This document shows, one piece after another, positions 59,558-64,000 of a stretch of DNA of 64,000 bases. The stretch is taken from assembly GCF_011075055.1 (NCBI RefSeq), contig NC_058139.1, forward strand, positions 13,227,584 through 13,291,583. Reading direction: 5' to 3'. Numbering within the stretch: the first letter of the stretch is position 1; the number at the start of each line of letters is the position of its first letter. The notes under the pieces were generated by a model that was not told the origin of the DNA, searched no databases, and saw only the letters and a list, made by a program, of their open reading frames with translations. A program made the position numbers and the translations under genes. This stretch comes from Mangifera indica (Eukaryota > Streptophyta > Magnoliopsida > Sapindales > Anacardiaceae).

Positions 59558-59684
59558 CTAGAAAACCAATCTGACATACTCCCAGCGTAAGGAAGCAGAT
59601 TAAAGTATTTGACAACTGGGGTAACGATCCATTGTTGCAAATTCCTTGTTACCAAAGGGCCCTGCAGACTATCAAGATGATGGT
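59558..59684 (-). CDS. Probable host gene, internal coding exon
   Basis: Minus strand, 127 bases, with acceptor ...TATTATTGTCAG at 59685 and donor TCTAG|GTGTGTG at 59557. Translation includes HHLDSLQGPLVTRNLQQW, then IVTPVVKYFNLLPYAG and SMSDWFSR. It begins with two bases of a split codon and ends with two bases (AG), completed by the A that opens the exon at 59140. That phase match across a 417-bp intron is the main evidence that the two belong together. Earlier exons are not found before the hAT copy at 60598, nor clearly beyond it. Confidence 0.55.
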
Positions 59685-60597
59685 CTGACAATAATACAGG
59701 AGCTTCAGTAATTTTAACCAAAACAGGAGAAAGAAAGTTAATGGTCCATAACATAACTCATTAGAAAACAGCGAAGGCGAAAAAAATAAATCACCAATCT
59801 AAGACAAAACAACAGTTCAAATAACTCAGAAATTTAAGGAAAAAAATTATATAATTTCCTGCAACTTTTGCTCCAAACAAGTCATTTATATAACAATTAT
59901 ACTAAGCGATTAAAAAAAAAGGCACAATTAACCATACAAAAACGCAAATAATCATTTCAAACCCAATTTAAATTGGATAATTTTCAAATCAAGACAACCA
60001 AACAAGGAAAAGAAACAAACAAAGAATATATCCAAGATCATCATGCAATTAACATTCAAACAAATCAAAACAAAGAAAAAAATCAATAACCTAAACATTT
60101 TTAATATTTAATAATGGAAGTTTTCTCCTATTATTAAAATATAATAATAGCATTTCAGAATTATATCAATAACCTGATCAGGTTCATTTACTGCAAGGAA
60201 ACCTCAAGGGTTTACTATAATAAACCTAATATAATATCACTCTTGTCTCTTTTTACTTGCTTTACTCTTTTATCCCTGCTCTGTTTGAACAAACAAAAAG
60301 TGTTTGTCTAACTAACAATATGGGTGCAAAAAAATTCATAAATGCTATTAAACCCAATCAGATTCTATTAAGCAGAAAAAGCAATGTCAAATACACCCTT
60401 AAAGTTACTCAACTATTAAACATTATAAAGACAACAACAATTAAGAATTAAATGTTATTAAACACTATGTTATCTTATATCTTTTATTTATCTGGCAAGA
60501 TAAGCTCAGTAGTATCGTTTTCATCTTCCATCTTTATGAAATTAAAAATGAATGAAAGCTATTAATCATACTACCAACAATTAAATGAAAAATCAAT
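59685..60597. other. AT-rich non-coding DNA next to the hAT copy
   Basis: The part from about 60380 resembles the sequence downstream of the first hAT transposase (36470-36640), so it belongs to the second hAT copy. Between 59760 and 60300 I see no exon; it could be an intron. Confidence 0.4.
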
Positions 60598-62218
60598 TTA
60601 AAGAGCATGCAGTTGTGATAAGTAATTGACTACCTCATCTTGTTTTTTAATATTATAACGTGTTCTCATCCAATCGGCTCTACACATAAGCATATTGATT
60701 GTTTCTAGCGATAGGGATGACCTGTACATGTCAATCACTCTACTACCTGCACTAAATGCGCTCTCAAAGGCCATTGTTGTAATAAGAATTGTTAAGACAT
60801 CGACTGCCATTTGTGAAAATACTTTATATTTATATTGATTGTCCCTCCACCAGCGAAGTACATTAAAGTTGTCTGAGTTAACATCATCAGGTATCTCAAC
60901 ACCACATTCTTCAAGATACATTTCTAACTTAAACTTCATGGTTTCTTTCGAGTATGTTTTCTCTTTATGATCTTTCAAATATAGCCAACTATATCTAGGA
61001 CCATAATGTCTACTCTCAGAATATCGAGAACTTGATGATTTACCTACAAATTAAATATTAGAACTTATGATATGTTATAAAGTTTCAAATAATGACAATG
61101 ATCTAATATACATGATGTACTTGATGATGTTTGTTGGGTCATTAGCTGATGTTGTGGATGTGCAAATACAGTAGATGAATTTCCTGATGATAACATGTCA
61201 ATGTATTCTTTGTATAATTTTTTTTAACATTCTTTTGATATTTTTTATCTCCACAATGACATTTTCTTCACCATATAAAATGGGAAATGTCAAAGTAATT
61301 ATAAGAAGTTTTATCCTGAAATCATCATAAGCCAAACTAATCAGTTAGAAACACGTTCTTTACATACATATATATTATAATAAACACAATCAATTATAAC
61401 TTAATTACCTGGGATCCATAATGCTAGCAATTGTCATAAGAAAATTCACCTCACCCCAATATTTGTTAAATTTTTCTGATATTGCTCATACCATCATTGA
61501 TATAGAATAATCTTCATCAAATTCTTACTTGTCGGGTAATACATATAGCTTGACTCAACAAACATAAAACGAAGAAAGACCTCTTTCAAACTGTAGTGCT
61601 ATTGTTAGCATTTTGTATGTACTATTCCATTGTGTAGCACAATCCAAAACTAGTTTCCTCTCTTTTATTCCACACTGCATAACAATTTTTGTTGTCTTGC
61701 CTTACTAGCTTTTATAAACTTCACACTCTCTTGAATATTGTCTATGATAGGTTTAATTATAATCACCCCATCCTAAACTAATAAATTTACAATATGGATA
61801 GTGCACCTAACATGGAAAAGCCTTCCATCACACAACAAAGGTCTCTGCATTTGAAAATCTTCCTTCAATCTTTTAATGCAACTATCATTTGCAGTAGCAT
61901 TGTCTATTATGACAGTTTCTACCTACAAACAAAATTAATGAATATTAATGAAATTAGATGCACTAAAATTTTACGTGTATTTTTTAAAAAAAAATTGCAA
62001 AAATTGCTCTCATAGGCGGAGGTAGGTGCACAAAATTTATAATTCATTTAGTTAAGGACCACGACTGGTCCACCCAATGTGTCGTGATTACCATATACTC
62101 AATATTTTGATGATATGAATTTCAAAGATTAGTAGTAATACTAATCCTTCTAGTCTCCTCAAAAGTCTTCTTCAACCTCATACGCTCTACTTGATAAACC
62201 CTAATGCAATCAGCTTTT

Positions 62219-63451
62219 ACTTGTTTCCTTTCAACTTTTTCATGAAAAGGTTGTAGAACGTGACAAAAATTAATGAAGTCAGGGTGTTCAACTATATTAA
62301 ATAGCGATTCAGATATCATAATCAGGTGAGCTAAGACCTTTCGAACCTGAAACACCAACACCATAATCATTGCATTAGTTAATATAATTAATTTCATAAC
62401 AATTTCATAATAATAATAAACGTTATTAATTGAACTCAAACTGACCTTGGGATGCTCATAATTTGTCTTTGTTTTAACCATAGTTGGAGTAGGTAACCCT
62501 AAGGTTGAATGCTCAAAACCCAAGATAGTTTTACTTGTTTCCTTCCAACTTTTTCATGAAAAGGTTGTAGAACATGACAAAAATTAATGAAGTCGGGGTG
62601 TTCAACTATATTAAATGGCAATTCAGATATTATAATCAGGTGAGCTAAGGCTTTTCGAACCTGAAACACCAACACCATAATCATTACATTAATTAATACA
62701 ATTAATTTCATAACAATTTCATAGTAATAACAAAAGTTATTAATTGAACTCAAACTGACTTTGGGATGCTCATAATTTGTCTTTGTTTTAACCACAGTTG
62801 GAGTAGGTAACTCTAAGGTTGAATGCTCAAAACCCAAGATAGTTTTACTTGTTTCCTTCCAACTTTTTCATGAAGAGGTTGTAGAACATGACAAAAATTA
62901 ATGAAGTCGGGGTGTTCATCTATATTAAATGGCAATTCAGATATCATAATCAGGTGAGCTAAGGCATCTCGAACCTGAAACACCAACACAATAATCATTG
63001 CATTAGTTAATAAAATTAATTTCATAACAATTTCATAGTAATAATAAACATTATTAATTGAACTCAAACTGACCTTGGGATGCTCATGATTTGTCTTTAT
63101 TTTAGCCACAGTTGGAGTAGGTAACCCTAAGGTTGAATGCTCAAAACCCAAGATAGTTTTACTTGTTTCCTTTCAACTTTTTCATGAAGAGGTTGTAGAA
63201 CATGGCAAAAATTAATGAAATCGGGGTGTTCAACTATATTAAATGGCAATTCAGATATCATAATCAGGTGAGCTAAGGCCTCTCAAACCTGAAACACCAA
63301 CACCATAATCATTACATTAGTTAATACAATTAATTTCATAACAATTTCATAGTAATAATAAACGTTATTAATTGAACTCAAAATGACCTTGGGATGCTTA
63401 TAATTTGTCTCTGTTTTAACCACAGTTGGAGTAGGTAACCTTAAGGTTGAA
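62219..63451 (-). repeat. Four-copy 314-bp tandem repeat of a transposase exon-intron block
   Basis: The landmark ACTTGTTTCC occurs at 62219, 62533, 62847 and 63161, an exact 314-bp period. The last copy stops at about 63451 (291 bp). Each unit carries the exon segment starting GFEHSTLGLPTPT, the full 99-bp intron, and the exon segment AHLIMISE...NFCHVLQPFHEKV. The units differ from each other by about a dozen or more scattered substitutions, so the array is not brand new. At each internal junction the frame shifts (KQVK continues as LSWVLSIQP), so the array does not encode a longer protein without altered splicing. Confidence 0.95.
62347..62445 (-). other. Intron inside the repeated unit (first copy)
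   Basis: 99 bp, donor AAG|GTCAGTTTGAG and acceptor TTGGTGTTTCAG. The same intron recurs at the 314-bp period in the other three units. It is homologous to 47883-47980. Confidence 0.75.
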
Positions 63452-64000
63452 CTATTAATTTAAGCTTACGGTCTAGTACCCAAGAGGACAAAGCTCTGTT
63501 AAACTAATATATGATAGTGTAAAGCACTCAACTATGTCAAGACAGTCTAAGGAAAAAAATAGCTTACTGCCTAGACACACAACAAAAACCAAACATGACA
63601 CAATCTTTTTACTATTTTTTTGTATGGCAAAATGCTAATTAGCAACTTACAGAACAAAGAACAATAAATAACAACTATGAAATTGTTGATCATGAAATGT
63701 ATACAGTTACTTCTCAAAAAAAAAAAAAAAAACTCAACATAATTCTTTCTATATGCACATGTTTTCCATAAGAGTGGTTCAGAAAGACATTTAATGATGT
63801 GAGGCAAGTATAGTTGTTGACTGATAAATTCCATTCACAGCAATAAAACAACTACACCATCTCATAAACCACTCACAAATAGTCAACTAATAGTAAAAGA
63901 TATCATACTTAAGGGCATTTAACAATCTGAAATTTAGTAACAGTATAATCTATGATAGTTGTAGTATAGTGATGAAAAACACATGTTTCAAGAAATGAGT
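63452..64000. other. Non-coding DNA to the window end
   Basis: No gene recognised. The 87-residue minus frame at 63571-63834 runs through a poly-A tract (poly-Phe) and shows no domain. Further exons of the gene at 58936-59684 could lie beyond the window. Confidence 0.35.

Larger units (their letters stand above)
60598..63451 (-). pseudogene. Second hAT transposase copy, with an amplified exon
   Basis: Minus strand and collinear with 36670-48518. From the 3' end: an intact dimerisation domain frame (60598-60978, 126 residues) with FESAFSAGSRVIDMYRSSLS, MLMCRADWMRTRYN and QDEVVNYLSQLHAL. Degenerate core remnants follow to about 62060. A frame at 62122-62523 contains HLIMISESLFNIVEHPDFINFCHVL split from its upstream exon by an intron at 62347-62445. 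Upstream, that exon-intron-exon block is present four times in tandem (62219-63451). The BED finger and the start present in the first copy are missing beyond 63451. The copy retains Trp (DWM) where the first has a stop. Confidence 0.85.

Noticed and set aside
62499..63151. Two 112-codon minus frames as separate paralogous genes
   Set aside because: They are units of the tandemly repeated transposase exon-intron block. They begin at TTG and read through the intron.

Overview
The window is AT-rich nuclear DNA from a flowering plant, most likely a eudicot. The evidence is plant-type LTR retrotransposons (Ty1/copia, chromovirus-type Ty3/gypsy and Athila-like Ty3/gypsy), RICESLEEPER-like hAT transposons, Mutator-like elements with 9-bp target-site duplications, MITEs and a tRNA-like SINE. 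No complete host gene is visible. The only likely host coding sequence is two phase-matched minus-strand exons at 58936-59684.

Layout. 1-10.5 kb: a long-TIR Mutator-like element (1111-2501, perfect 9-bp TSD), small MITE-like repeats, one-ended fragments of a second Mutator-like group and a decayed copia fragment (about 5484-6450). 10584-18974: an Athila-like gypsy element on the minus strand, with both LTRs and TSD AATAT, broken by stops and a deletion in RT. 19-23.7 kb: a possible LTR edge and a decayed gypsy integrase fragment. 23722-31209: a heavily mutated minus-strand copia element with TSD AAAAC. 32026-33042: a Mutator-like element.

33988-53672 is a set of nested insertions. A copia element (TSD TTATT) was split by a hAT transposon (35426-50962). 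The hAT transposase was then split by a nearly intact 9.3-kb Tekay/Del-like chromovirus (36975-46236, TSD AATAA). A Mutator-like element (49346-50307) also landed inside the hAT. Each layer is bounded by its own duplication, and host reading frames resume on the far side, so the order of events can be read directly.

54.6-64 kb: two Mutator-like elements (54646-55540 and 55977-56848, each with 9-bp direct repeats), hAT-like subterminal repeats (about 57330-57650), a copia RT/RNase H fragment (58310-58835), the two probable host exons, and a second hAT transposase copy (60598-63451). One exon-intron block of that copy is repeated four times in tandem with an exact 314-bp period.

Nearly all coding capacity belongs to transposons. 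Only the chromovirus at 36975-46236 looks recently active: its LTRs differ at about nine positions by eye, and its polyprotein has a single in-frame stop. Relative ages by LTR similarity, youngest first: chromovirus, Athila-like element, then the two copia elements.
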